Shown here one piece after another: positions 26,124 to 33,976 of a DNA stretch of 64,000 nucleotides. The DNA comes from Rhodoblastus sp963703385 (GTDB lineage: Bacteria > Pseudomonadota > Alphaproteobacteria > Rhizobiales > Beijerinckiaceae): positions 3,038,001 to 3,102,000 of the forward strand of contig OY969816.1 in the NCBI GenBank assembly GCA_963703385.1, in the 5' to 3' direction. The stretch's first letter is position 1. Every line of letters starts with the position of its first letter. The notes beneath the pieces are model-generated. The model made no database searches. It was not told the origin of the DNA and worked only from the letters and a program-made list of their open reading frames with translations. A program made the translations under genes and the position numbers.

Positions 26124-26636
26124 CTAGTCAGCGAAGATAGATTTCCCCGATCCTCGATTTCGGGGAAAACCAAGTTCTCGTCCGAGGATGACGTAGTCGT
26201 CAATCCACCTGTCAATCTCGCTACAAAGATCGTCGAGATCATGCGTGGTTACAAGTCGCTCCCTGATCATTTCCGACCGATCAAGGTTGGTCGTCATGAC
26301 TAGGCACGTACCCGGATCGCACCTTTCCGAATTCCATGTCCCATGGACCAATTCATTACGCTCTTGTCGCAACTCCTCAGCGCGCGTCAGCAAATCATAA
26401 ACGCGTTCGTTTTCGTCTCTTTCGTGTTCGTGCGGCGAGAGAAGCGCTCGAATCCATTTCATTTGGGATGAGACGCTAACGCTGTTTGATACAACCGACA
26501 TAGCGGCCAAATCAGCGAGCATGAAAGTTCCTACGGCCCACGATATCAGAGTCTCCACATCCGTCCATTTCGTGACAATTTGACCGATGCGCACACAAAG
26601 TTCAGGATCAACCGGCAAACGGACGAAATCAGGCAT
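26124..26636 (-). CDS. HEPN-like hypothetical protein, IS1595 passenger
   Basis: A 170-residue soluble, helix-rich protein. The C-terminal half contains RNELVHGTW, which fits the R-x4-H motif of HEPN-type RNases or nucleic-acid-binding toxins, within a helical context (YDLLTRAEELRQERNELVHG). The N-terminal half has VDPELCVRIGQIVTKWTDVETLISW. I infer a HEPN fold only from this motif and the helical pattern. The ATG at 26636 has AGGGG five bases upstream. A frame on the other strand (26067-26303) overlaps its end but has no features. It lies inside the mobile element, divergent by 10 bases from a small basic protein, an arrangement that could suit a toxin-antitoxin or other defence role. Confidence 0.55.
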   Translation of the reverse strand: MPDFVRLPVDPELCVRIGQIVTKWTDVETLISWAVGTFMLADLAAMSVVSNSVSVSSQMKWIRALLSPHEHERDENERVYDLLTRAEELRQERNELVHGTWNSERCDPGTCLVMTTNLDRSEMIRERLVTTHDLDDLCSEIDRWIDDYVILGRELGFPRNRGSGKSIFAD

Positions 26637-26646
26637 GTTGGCCCCT

Positions 26647-26805
26647 ATGATCGAAGAAAAAAAAGCCAGACAAGGCGAAGCAGAATCGCGGGAGGAAGCA
26701 ACGTTGAAACGCCTTCTCGCTACGCCGCCCGATCATAAGACCAAGCCCAAGCCAGACGCGAGTCCGAGAAGGCACGGCCGACCGCCGAAAAAGAAAGACG
26801 AATAG
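26647..26805 (+). CDS. small charged hypothetical protein
   Basis: A 52-residue highly charged protein: an acidic/basic helix (MIEEKKARQGEAESREEATL) followed by KRLLATPPDHKTKPK and a basic end RRHGRPPKKKDE. Similar short 'LKRLL-TPP' proteins recur in Hyphomicrobiales genomes without a known role. An ATG at 26635 is an alternative start. It diverges from the HEPN-like gene. Confidence 0.5.
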   Translation: MIEEKKARQGEAESREEATLKRLLATPPDHKTKPKPDASPRRHGRPPKKKDE

Positions 26806-26809
26806 AAAT

Positions 26810-27079
26810 CTATGATTTCTTTTGGATTTGCGGCGCATCCGCAAGAAACAATTGAAGCTGCCGGAGAAGGGCTGTCGCTTCGGATCGATTCAGTCCGATA
26901 TGCAACTGGCCTTCGGCTGTCGTTATGGTCGAGAGCGCTACTTTGTCTTCATCGCTCAATATGCCGAATGACCATTCGGTCCCTATGTGTGTCACGTCGC
27001 ATCGGACATATCCAGGGATCGGAGGATTTGGCGCTGCGTTCTTTGCCGACAGGCTGGGCGGAAAGCGAGATTCAGGCAT
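26810..27079 (-). CDS. hypothetical protein, IS1595 passenger
   Basis: An 89-residue protein. Residues ~30-85 form a compact alternation of strands and a helix, WSFGILSDEDKVALSTITT then LHIGLNRSEATALLRQLQLF, that looks like a genuine small fold. I do not know the family. GGAA lies seven bases before the ATG. It is co-oriented with the transposase and the HEPN-like gene. Confidence 0.6.
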   Translation of the reverse strand: MPESRFPPSLSAKNAAPNPPIPGYVRCDVTHIGTEWSFGILSDEDKVALSTITTAEGQLHIGLNRSEATALLRQLQLFLADAPQIQKKS

Positions 27080-27224
27080 TGTTGCGTTCCACGAATAGGC
27101 CGGTTGTTATTTATGGCGGCTCGTTCCAAGTCCAAGAGGCTTTGAGCGAGCCTAATCCTTCGCCCACCGACGATGGCGCTTTTTGAATTTTTTGGGAGTA
27201 TCGCCGCTTGGCTCCCAAATTGGT

Positions 27225-27326
27225 TTAGCAGGCGGCGGCGCAATCAGGCTGTCGATAAGTGAGCCGCTTGCCTTCGGCGCCCTTCAATGCTTTGGCCGTG
27301 CGTTCCGCATCCTCAATGGCTGTGCC
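27225..27326 (-). pseudogene. C-terminal fragment of a second IS1595 transposase
   Basis: The minus strand reads AIEDAERTAKALKGAEGKRL and then TYRQPD, ending at a TAA (27225-27227). The intact transposase of the same element ends GVEDAERAARALKGAEGRRL then MYNQPR, so this is the tail of a diverged sister transposase. It has a stop immediately upstream. It indicates that this element formed from two related copies. Confidence 0.7.
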
Positions 27327-27335
27327 TCATTTTGA

Positions 27336-27563
27336 CTAGGGTGCCGTAGGGGTCGTAGGGACCGCAAAACATGATTTACCATTGCAAAATCGAACGACGC
27401 CGGTACGGACATTCAATAGATAGGCAAATGGGCCGCCTGATGATCCGGATGTTACGAACATTTGGTAGTCACTATCTGCGGTTTGTGCGTGAGACGGGAA
27501 TAGCTGTTGGGAAGCTGCGATACCTACAGTCAACCCAGCGGCAAATATCAAGATTGGTTTCAT
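27336..27563 (-). CDS. small exported protein, IS1595 passenger
   Basis: A 75-residue protein with a clear signal peptide or N-terminal helix (PILIFAAGLTVGIAASQQLF) and a short mature part containing YQMFVTSGSSGGPFAYLLNV and two cysteines (RFCNGKSCFAVP). The ribosome-binding site AAGGAAAG is strong. The family is unknown. It is co-oriented with the transposase, inside the mobile element. Confidence 0.65.
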   Translation of the reverse strand: MKPILIFAAGLTVGIAASQQLFPSHAQTADSDYQMFVTSGSSGGPFAYLLNVRTGVVRFCNGKSCFAVPTTPTAP

Positions 27564-27681
27564 TTTGCTTTCTTTCCTTATTCGATAATTCTTAGTGTAT
27601 CATCAATTTTGCAAAGGCGATTGGTAGCCGAGAGCAACACAAACGGAGTGACTCTAATGGCGGATTCTATTCGGGAAGCTG

Positions 27682-27906
27682 TTATTGAATTTGATCGCTC
27701 AGGCTACGAAAGCGAGTCTTTTCTGCGTCAATTAAGGCTTGCAAACGAAGAAGGACGGCTTGATGAACGACTCCGAGCCGCCGGTTATCATCAACCTCCG
27801 ATTTCATTTGTAACTCGACCCATTCAACGGCTTCGTCTTTGGTTGCGGCGTCTGCATAGAGCAGTCGTACTGTTTCGCCGTGAATTACGGTCTCAATGAG
27901 TTTCAT
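27682..27906 (-). CDS. small hypothetical protein, IS1595 passenger
   Basis: A 74-residue protein, ETVIHGETVRLLYADAATKD then EAVEWVELQMKSEVDD, with the look of a real small alpha/beta domain. GGGGGAACGCC precedes the ATG at 27906. The opposite strand has an 80-codon frame at 27657-27899 (start preceded by CGGAGTG, sequence MADSIREAVIEFDRSGYESE) that overlaps it completely. I favour the minus-strand gene because its opposite-strand rival ends in an arginine-rich tail, but the plus one cannot be excluded. Confidence 0.5.
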   Translation of the reverse strand: MKLIETVIHGETVRLLYADAATKDEAVEWVELQMKSEVDDNRRLGVVHQAVLLRLQALIDAEKTRFRSLSDQIQ

Positions 27907-27960
27907 TGGCGTTCCCCCCAACGCAGAAAGTGCTTAGCCTTTTGCTTAAGCGTTCTCGGC

Positions 27961-28878
27961 TTAACGAGGCTGGTTATACATTAGCCGCCTGCCTTCCGCG
28001 CCTTTGAGCGCGCGGGCGGCGCGTTCTGCGTCTTCAACGCCAAGCACCGAGCGGTTCGAATAGCGGAAATCGAATTCGGACAAGTAGCGATGCAAATGCG
28101 CTTCGCTGACCGAATGATAGACGCCCATAATTCCGCGCTTAAGAATGGAGAAATAATTCTCAGCGGTGTTCGAATGGACGTAAGCGCCCATGCGGACATA
28201 TTCGTTTGCGGAGTGATTGACCGTGTGATGATTGGCGAACTCGCTGCCGATCGCGGGATAGATCGCGCTTTCGTCCGTCATGAGCGTGCTGGCGCGGCTA
28301 GCGTTGGTGACGACCAAGGGGCGAACGGATTTTGCGGTCACGTTGGCGACATGGAATGACGCCGCGCGGCCGTCGCGTTCGACAAGGGTCAGAACTGGCT
28401 TTTTCGGAGCTGGTTCTTTGAAGGCGCGATTTTTCGCTTTGCCGCCGACATAGGTCTCGTCCGCTTCGATAACGTTGTTCGCGCCGCCGAGACCGCCGTC
28501 GCTTTTGTGGCTATCGTCGCGCATGGCTTCGCGAATCCGATGGGCCAAAAACCATGCGGTGCGATAGGACCCGAGGCCCAGGTTGCGCATGAGTTGATGC
28601 GCGGAGACGCCTTTCTTGCTCGACGCCATCAGATGGATGGCGAGCAGCCATTTGTGGAGCGGCACATGCGAGCGCTCCATGACGGTTCCGGTACGGCAAG
28701 TGAACTTGTCCCGGCAATCGTTGCACAGGAACATTCCCGCCTGTGTCTTGCCTTCCATGCGGCGCACCTTGAGCGATCCGCAAAGCGGGCATGAAACGCC
28801 GTTCGGCCAGCGCGAAGCTTCGATATGCTCGCGGGCGGCGTCTTCGTCATGGAAGCGGGGAGCGGTCAGGTCGGTCAT
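27961..28878 (-). CDS. IS1595 family (ISXO2-like) transposase
   Basis: A 305-residue DDE transposase. The N-terminal zinc-ribbon has CPLCGSLKVRR and FLCNDCRDKFTCRTGT. The catalytic region has IEADETYVGGK (first Asp), LMTDESAIYPAIG (second Asp) and the DDN/DDE-region VHSNTAENYFSILKRGIMGVYHSV. These are the motifs of the ISXO2-like domain (IS1595 family). The protein appears intact, with no stop or frameshift. The ATG at 28878 is chosen because homologues start just before the zinc-ribbon. Confidence 0.93.
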   Translation of the reverse strand: MTDLTAPRFHDEDAAREHIEASRWPNGVSCPLCGSLKVRRMEGKTQAGMFLCNDCRDKFTCRTGTVMERSHVPLHKWLLAIHLMASSKKGVSAHQLMRNLGLGSYRTAWFLAHRIREAMRDDSHKSDGGLGGANNVIEADETYVGGKAKNRAFKEPAPKKPVLTLVERDGRAASFHVANVTAKSVRPLVVTNASRASTLMTDESAIYPAIGSEFANHHTVNHSANEYVRMGAYVHSNTAENYFSILKRGIMGVYHSVSEAHLHRYLSEFDFRYSNRSVLGVEDAERAARALKGAEGRRLMYNQPR

Positions 28879-28915
28879 TGGCTCTCTCCAATGACTAAAA
28901 CATAGCACTTCTATG

Positions 28916-28940
28916 TTGCTAACTCAAGTGCATAATTGCC
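28916..28940 (-). repeat. IS1595 right terminal inverted repeat
   Basis: The 25-base complement of the left end, beginning TTGCTAACTC and followed by the target duplication AAAAGCCG at 28941-28948. Confidence 0.95.
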
Positions 28941-29217
28941 AAAAGCCGCGCCCTGGGATCGGCGTAAACCCCACCGCCTCAGCGCTAAAGCTTTCCAGCT
29001 CGCCAGGGCGCCGATTGACTAACACGCCAATGCGCCTCCCGATCAAGGCGCGAGGGGCGCGCGCGATCTCGGACTCCCTTACTCTGCCGCCGCGCATGAT
29101 CCGCCCAAGGCCGGATCGGCTGTGCTCAAGGCGTATTCCCCGAATGTCGTAAGCCGAAGTCCGCTTGGGATCGTGCGGACGGCGCCGCCGTCGAATCGAT
29201 TGGCGCGCTCCATTCAC
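28941..29217 (-). pseudogene. possible open frame split by the IS1595 insertion
   Basis: Reading leftward from 29217, the frame contains RIGVLVNRRPGELESFSAEA and VGFTPIPGRGF up to the target duplication. If the element is removed, the frame continues without a stop through FLPVAAEPLLPKKRVGAAFS to a TAG at 25942-25944. The family is not recognised, and chance open frames are common in GC-rich DNA, so this is tentative. Confidence 0.25.
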
Positions 29218-29539
29218 GATGTCGAAGGTCCGCCTTCGAGCAAAACCGCGGGGTGGTTGGCCCAGATATGAACTTCCGTTGACCGCGCAGCCCTGCCGTG
29301 GCGCCTCGGTCCGTTCTCAGTCCCGAACCAGACCTTCAGCCTATCACGGGATTCAGCCGCTTTGCGTCACTCGCGAACTGGGGCCAGGCGTCAGATTTCG
29401 ACAACTTATTCACACGGTCGCCCAGGTTGTTGACAGGTCGCCCCTTCCCCTCGCCCGGACCCCAATCATGCCGGGACGTTTCTGGCCTCCGCGCGCGCCA
29501 TGGTTTAAGTTCCCTGCAAACATTCCCGCTGCGAGCCCC

Positions 29540-30436
29540 ATGGACGATTTTCCTATCCGCTATGTCGAGCCGGTCTATCGCCCGCCGAGCGAAGCCGAAG
29601 CCCTCATCTTGCCCCTGACAGATGGCTGTTCGTGGAACCGCTGCACCTTCTGCGAAATGTACACATCGCCGCAAAAAAAATTCCGCCCGCGCGACGAGGC
29701 CGAAATTTTTGGCGCCATCCGGCGCTGCGGCGAGGCCTTTGGCGATCGCGTCACGCGAGTCTTTCTCGCCGACGGCGACGCGCTGACGCTTTCGACCCGG
29801 CGCCTGGTTGCGGCGCTGACCGCGATCCGCCGCGAATGGCCCAATGTGCGGCGGGTGTCGTCCTATTGCCTGCCGCGCAATGTGGCGAAAAAATCGGTCG
29901 AGGAACTGAAGGAGCTTGCGGCGCTGGGGCTATCGCTGGTCTATGTCGGCGCGGAATCGGGCGACGACGAGGTGCTTGGCCGCGTCAACAAGGGCGAGAC
30001 TTTCGCCTCGACGCTTGCAGCGCTGGAAAAACTGCGCGAGGCCGGAATTAAGCGCTCGGTGATGATCCTCAACGGCCTCGGCGGGTCCGCGCTCAGCGCG
30101 CGGCACGCCTTGAATTCGGCGCGGCTGATGAACGCCGCCCAGCCGGAATTCCTGGCGACCCTGGTGGTCAGTTTTCCGATGGGCGACCAACGTTTCCGGA
30201 CCAATTTCCCGGATTACGCGCCGCTCGACATTCTTGGGCTGATCGGGGAGATGGAGCGCTTCATTTCGGCGCTCGACTTGAAACGCACCATTTTCCGCAG
30301 CGACCACGCCTCCAACTGGCTGGCGCTGAAGGGCGTGCTCGGCGCCGACAAGGCGCGCCTGCTGGAACAAACGCGCGCGGCGCTGGCCGCGCCGGAAAGC
30401 GCGCCGCTGCGCCCCGCTTGGGCGCGCGGGCTATAA
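29540..30436 (+). CDS. radical SAM protein of unknown function
   Basis: A 298-residue radical SAM enzyme. The iron-sulfur cluster motif is GCSWNRCTFCEMYTSPQKKF (Cys-x4-Cys-x2-Cys, about residues 32-41). The barrel then shows FLADGDALTLSTRRLVAAL, VSSYCLPRNVAKKSVEELKE and LVYVGAESGDDEVLGRVNKG, the SAM-binding pattern of the Elp3/MiaB-like clade. The substrate is unknown. The frame is open to 29165, but that part has no features; ATGs at 29468 and 29540 are both possible. It follows the accessory region. Confidence 0.82.
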   Translation: MDDFPIRYVEPVYRPPSEAEALILPLTDGCSWNRCTFCEMYTSPQKKFRPRDEAEIFGAIRRCGEAFGDRVTRVFLADGDALTLSTRRLVAALTAIRREWPNVRRVSSYCLPRNVAKKSVEELKELAALGLSLVYVGAESGDDEVLGRVNKGETFASTLAALEKLREAGIKRSVMILNGLGGSALSARHALNSARLMNAAQPEFLATLVVSFPMGDQRFRTNFPDYAPLDILGLIGEMERFISALDLKRTIFRSDHASNWLALKGVLGADKARLLEQTRAALAAPESAPLRPAWARGL

Positions 30437-30509
30437 CCCGCGGGCTGTAACCTTGGCGCGGGCTAAGGAAGGCGCCGGCCGCCAAGGAGGCCGGCGCGAA
30501 AGGCGAAGC

Positions 30510-31307
30510 TCAATTGGCTCCGCCGTCGATCCTCGCGCCGATGATGGCGATCGCCTGCTGATAGACCGTGGCGCTGTTCCAGGCTTCGATCGCGGCGAAA
30601 TTGGCTTCGCCGAGCTGGTAGGCGGCGCCGCGCTGCCAGCCATGGGCCTTCAGGTAATTGGCGGTGGACATCAGCGCGCCGGATGAGCTTTCGAGATTGC
30701 CGACGCCATATTCCAGCACCGTCTTGGGCATGAACTGGGTCTGGCCGACCTCGCCATGCATCGAGGAAACGGTGCCGGCCGAGAATGTGCCGCGATCGAT
30801 CAGCTTCAAAGCGGCGTAAAGCTGATCGGTGAACAGGGCCGGCCGGCGGCAGTCATAGGCCAGCGTCGAGACCGCCGAAATCATGTTCTGATTGCCGCGC
30901 TGCGAGCCAAAACCCGTCTCCATGCCCCAGATCGCGATCAGCGGCCCCGCCGGCACGCCATAGCGCTGCTCGATTTCGGCGAAAAGGCCGGCGTTGGCCT
31001 GTTTCAGCTTGCGCCCGCGCGACGCGATGATCGAGCCGCCGCGCTTGGCCATGAAAGCGTCGAGCGACAGATGGAAGCTCTTCAGGCCGCGGTCGGCGTT
31101 GATCGTCGGCTGGTTGTAATGGGCGCCCATCAAAGCGGAAATCCCGCGCTCGCCAATTCCGTTCGCCCGGGCCTCCTGGGCGAATTCCTGCTTCCAGGCG
31201 TCATAGCGCGCGCCGCTCGAGCCGCATTGGGCGGCGACCGCCTGCCGCGCGCCGAATGCGAGGGACATGGCCGCGATGACCAGCGTTGCGAATTTCCCGG
31301 CCTTCAT
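30510..31307 (-). CDS. lytic murein transglycosylase B-like
   Basis: A 265-residue exported MltB-type lytic transglycosylase, which cleaves the MurNAc-GlcNAc bond of peptidoglycan to the anhydro product. A signal peptide (FATLVIAAMSLAFGARQAVA) is followed by the SLT_2 domain. The catalytic Glu is in IAIWGMETGFGSQRGN. Further family motifs are VSTLAYDCRRPALFTDQLYA, GEVGQTQFMPKTVLEYG and STANYLKAHGWQRGAAY. It has no C-terminal peptidoglycan-binding domain. The start at 31307 begins the signal peptide. Confidence 0.92.
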   Translation of the reverse strand: MKAGKFATLVIAAMSLAFGARQAVAAQCGSSGARYDAWKQEFAQEARANGIGERGISALMGAHYNQPTINADRGLKSFHLSLDAFMAKRGGSIIASRGRKLKQANAGLFAEIEQRYGVPAGPLIAIWGMETGFGSQRGNQNMISAVSTLAYDCRRPALFTDQLYAALKLIDRGTFSAGTVSSMHGEVGQTQFMPKTVLEYGVGNLESSSGALMSTANYLKAHGWQRGAAYQLGEANFAAIEAWNSATVYQQAIAIIGARIDGGAN

Positions 31308-31436
31308 CCTGCGGGCTCCTGCTGTTCCGACGTGAAAGGGCGCGCCGGCGCCGGAACTCCGGCCGCCGTTTCGCACCCGCGAAAAGACGCGGCATAATTG
31401 CAAAATGCACCCCCGGCGCCTAGCCCGGAATTCATG

Positions 31437-32192
31437 CTATTTCAGGCTTTGCGCGACGGAAACGAGATTGGTGGGCTCGACGCGGATGAGGCCCCCGCGC
31501 GGGCTGTCGATCTCGGCGATCAGCAGGAAGGAGACGGAGATCGTGGCCGGCACGACGAGAAGAAGAAAGGCGTTGAATCGCTGGCCGCCGAAACCGAGCA
31601 GGCCGCTGCAGGCGGCGGCGATCAGCGCCATCAATTGCCAGGCGGGGACAGGGATGCGATTGGCCCAGGCGGCGGCGACATAGCCCTGGGCGTTGAGCAC
31701 GTCATTGGCCCCGGCGACCGCCAAAGCCACGATGGGGGTCGGCTGGACCGCCGCCGCGTCGCGAACGATCGCCCAGATGTCAGACTGGAGCTTCGCCTCG
31801 TCACGCGCCATCGGCGCGAGTTCGACCGGCTCCGCGCTGGAATAGAAGGCGATCCGACGGTCGAGATAGGCGCGCAGCGCCTTTTCCAGCCCCGCCCGGC
31901 TCGCCGGAGGCAGGACTTGGGCGCGGAGAAATTCGGTCCCGATCGCATTGGCCTCGGATTCCTCGAGATTCTTGCGCAGATCGTAACGGCTGACCGCCAT
32001 GGCGAAAGTGAAGCCGACGATCAGGGCGAGCAATGTCAGCGTGGCGCCCTGTACGGTCCTGAATTCATCGTGTTCCTCGCGCCGCAACGGCCGCCAGATC
32101 TTCTGGGCGAAATAACCGCCGAAGGCGACCAGCCACAGGCCGGACAGGGAAAGGGCGAGCAGCCCCAGGGGATGGTCGAGCAGCAGGCTCAT
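31437..32192 (-). CDS. DUF4239 (bestrophin-like) membrane protein
   Basis: A 251-residue membrane protein with two N-terminal hydrophobic segments (LGLLALSLSGLWLVAFGGYF; TLLALIVGFTFAMAVSRYDLR), a soluble helical middle including NLEESEANAIGTEFLRAQVL, and two C-terminal segments (WQLMALIAAACSGLLGFGG; NAFLLLVVPATISVSFLLIA). The 'GFTFAMAVSRYD.R....EEANAIGT' pattern is diagnostic of DUF4239, a bestrophin-like family of unknown function. It diverges from the PPK2 gene. Confidence 0.78.
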   Translation of the reverse strand: MSLLLDHPLGLLALSLSGLWLVAFGGYFAQKIWRPLRREEHDEFRTVQGATLTLLALIVGFTFAMAVSRYDLRKNLEESEANAIGTEFLRAQVLPPASRAGLEKALRAYLDRRIAFYSSAEPVELAPMARDEAKLQSDIWAIVRDAAAVQPTPIVALAVAGANDVLNAQGYVAAAWANRIPVPAWQLMALIAAACSGLLGFGGQRFNAFLLLVVPATISVSFLLIAEIDSPRGGLIRVEPTNLVSVAQSLK

Positions 32193-32344
32193 CGGTCTCG
32201 CCGGGCAGGAGCGCGACTCGGGCGCGCGCGCCGAGATCATGCCGGCGTCCGCGGCGCGCGGCAAGCGGATCGATCGATGTCTGGCCGGCGAAAGCTGTGC
32301 TATGCTGCTCGCGCGCGCGGCGCGGGCCTTTCGAGGTGCGGAAG

Positions 32345-33184
32345 ATGGCGAAAAAAATGAACGAAAGCCATGGGCATGACGAGGCGTCGGCCGAACCGCA
32401 AGGCAAGCTCAAGGCCAAAGCCTATGAGCCGGAGCTGGAAAAACTCCATGTCGAGATGGTGAAGCTCCAGAGATGGGTGGTCGCCAAGGGCCTCAAGGTC
32501 TGCATCGTTTTCGAAGGGCGTGACGGCGCCGGCAAGGGCGGCTGCATCAAGGCGATCACCGAACGCGTCAGCCCGCGCGTCTTCCGCGTCGTCGCGCTGC
32601 CTGCGCCGACGGAACGGCAAAAATCGCAAATGTACGTTCAGCGCTACATCGAGCATTTCCCCGCGGCCGGCGAGGTCGCGATCTTCGATCGCTCCTGGTA
32701 CAATCGCGCCGGCGTCGAACGGGTGATGGGCTTTTGCACGCCGGAGCAGACGAATCGCTTCCTGAATCAGGCGCCGGCATTCGAAAAGGCGATGATCGAA
32801 TTGGGGATCATCCTCCTCAAATATTGGCTCGAAGTGAGCATGGATGAGCAGGAGCGCCGCCTGCGCGGACGGATCCACGACGGCCGCAAGATCTGGAAGC
32901 TCTCGCCGATGGACCTGAAAAGCTTCAGCAAATGGTACGATTATTCCCGGGCGCGCGACGAAATGTTCGCGGCGACCGACACCTCCTGGGCGCCCTGGTA
33001 TGTCCTGCGCTCCGACGACAAGAAACGGGCGCGGCTCAACGTCATCGCCCATCTCCTGCGCCATATCCCCTATGAGGACCTGCCGCGCGAAAAAGTGAAA
33101 CTGCCCAAGCGCGACGGCCGCAAGGGCTATGTCGAGCCGGATTACCCCTATAAATATGCGACGGAACACGATTGGGGCGTTTAA
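32345..33184 (+). CDS. ppk2: polyphosphate kinase 2
   Basis: A 279-residue PPK2 family enzyme, transferring phosphate between polyphosphate and nucleotides. Walker A is FEGRDGAGKGG (residues 58-66), the lid/Walker B region is AIFDRSWYNRAGVERVMGF, and WKLSPMDLKSFSKWYDYSRA and WYVLRSDDKKRARLN are typical of one-domain PPK2. The length suggests class I, reversibly converting NDP and NTP. ATG at 32345 with AGGTG upstream. It would link to storage metabolism, which is also represented by the lipid cluster further right. Confidence 0.92.
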   Translation: MAKKMNESHGHDEASAEPQGKLKAKAYEPELEKLHVEMVKLQRWVVAKGLKVCIVFEGRDGAGKGGCIKAITERVSPRVFRVVALPAPTERQKSQMYVQRYIEHFPAAGEVAIFDRSWYNRAGVERVMGFCTPEQTNRFLNQAPAFEKAMIELGIILLKYWLEVSMDEQERRLRGRIHDGRKIWKLSPMDLKSFSKWYDYSRARDEMFAATDTSWAPWYVLRSDDKKRARLNVIAHLLRHIPYEDLPREKVKLPKRDGRKGYVEPDYPYKYATEHDWGV

Positions 33185-33976
33185 CCTTTGATTTAAGGCA
33201 GGTTTTCGGGCACCGGCGGCGCTTGCGACAGCGCTGACATGACCTGCAGGATCATCGTCTCATGGCGGGCTTCGGATCGAGGCGCCAGGCGGTCGTTCTG
33301 AACTCCGCCCAAGCCGCTCGCTCGCCAGGGCGCTATCATGAGCGCGCTTCGCAAACGGCTTGCGCCAGCTCAGCTCAACCACTCCGGGGCACGCGACCAA
33401 CCGGCTCGCCTCTGATCTTTTTTATGCTGCTGGCGCAGAGGGGCTGCAAAATTCTGATCAGTGGCCAAAAAAGAATTTTTTAGCAAAATAAGCCACTTAC
33501 GAACCTTTGAGGCCGGACAAAAGCGCTGCCTGTGTCTTCGTTCACGACGCCCGAAACAAACCAGGTCCGGCGCGGTTCAGAATTTCCTGATAAGCCAGCC
33601 TGCGCGCTTTATCGCCTGTGGCGGCTGCGTCGTTCTGACGTCGGCATGTCGGGACAGCGCCACCGCCTCGCGCGCGGTCGGAAATCCGTGGTTGCGGCGA
33701 GCGTCGCCCTTGCGTTCCTCGATTTCCCGCGATCCCTCGGTCGAAAGACTCCAAGATTCGCTCGAAAGACGTATCGTTTCCGGCCCGAAAAAGCAGCGTT
33801 TCGCCCAAGATAGCCTCCCAAAGCCGACGTTTGCGCCGGTATATTCGCATGTGCCGAATGAGGGCCAGCGCGTGGCGGCGCACGCTTTTAGGCGCCCGTG
33901 AACGCCGAAGCATCCAGGAATGCGCTCATGCGCGACAGCCGGGGCGCATTCGATTTCGTTCCAGGAAGGGCGATCC
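33185..33976. other. long intergenic region, no convincing gene
   Basis: About 790 bases before the giant secreted protein gene. Open frames on both strands are short, arginine- and serine-rich and share no motif with known families. There is a relatively AT-rich patch near 33470-33500. The region probably holds the promoter of the large gene, but I cannot pin it down. Confidence 0.4.

Larger units (their letters stand above)
26042..28940 (-). mobile_element. IS1595 (ISXO2-type) element with passenger genes
   Basis: A complete 2,899-base element. The ends are perfect 25-base inverted repeats (26042-26066, starting GGCAATTATGCACTTG; its reverse complement at 28916-28940). They are flanked by the 8-base direct repeat AAAAGCCG at 26034-26041 and 28941-28948, the target-duplication size of the IS1595 family. 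The transposase occupies 27961-28878. The other ~1.8 kb carry small genes unrelated to transposition, nearly all on the transposase strand, and the tail of a second related transposase. The base composition is less GC-rich than the surroundings. The intact ends and duplication suggest a fairly recent insertion. Confidence 0.92.

Noticed and set aside
26067..26303. 78-codon plus-strand frame inside the IS1595 element
   Set aside because: Begins at the inverted repeat and overlaps the better supported HEPN-like gene on the opposite strand; no motif.
33461..33913. Overlapping 120-175-codon frames on both strands before the giant gene
   Set aside because: Composition biased to Arg/Ser, no recognisable motif, no good ribosome-binding site.
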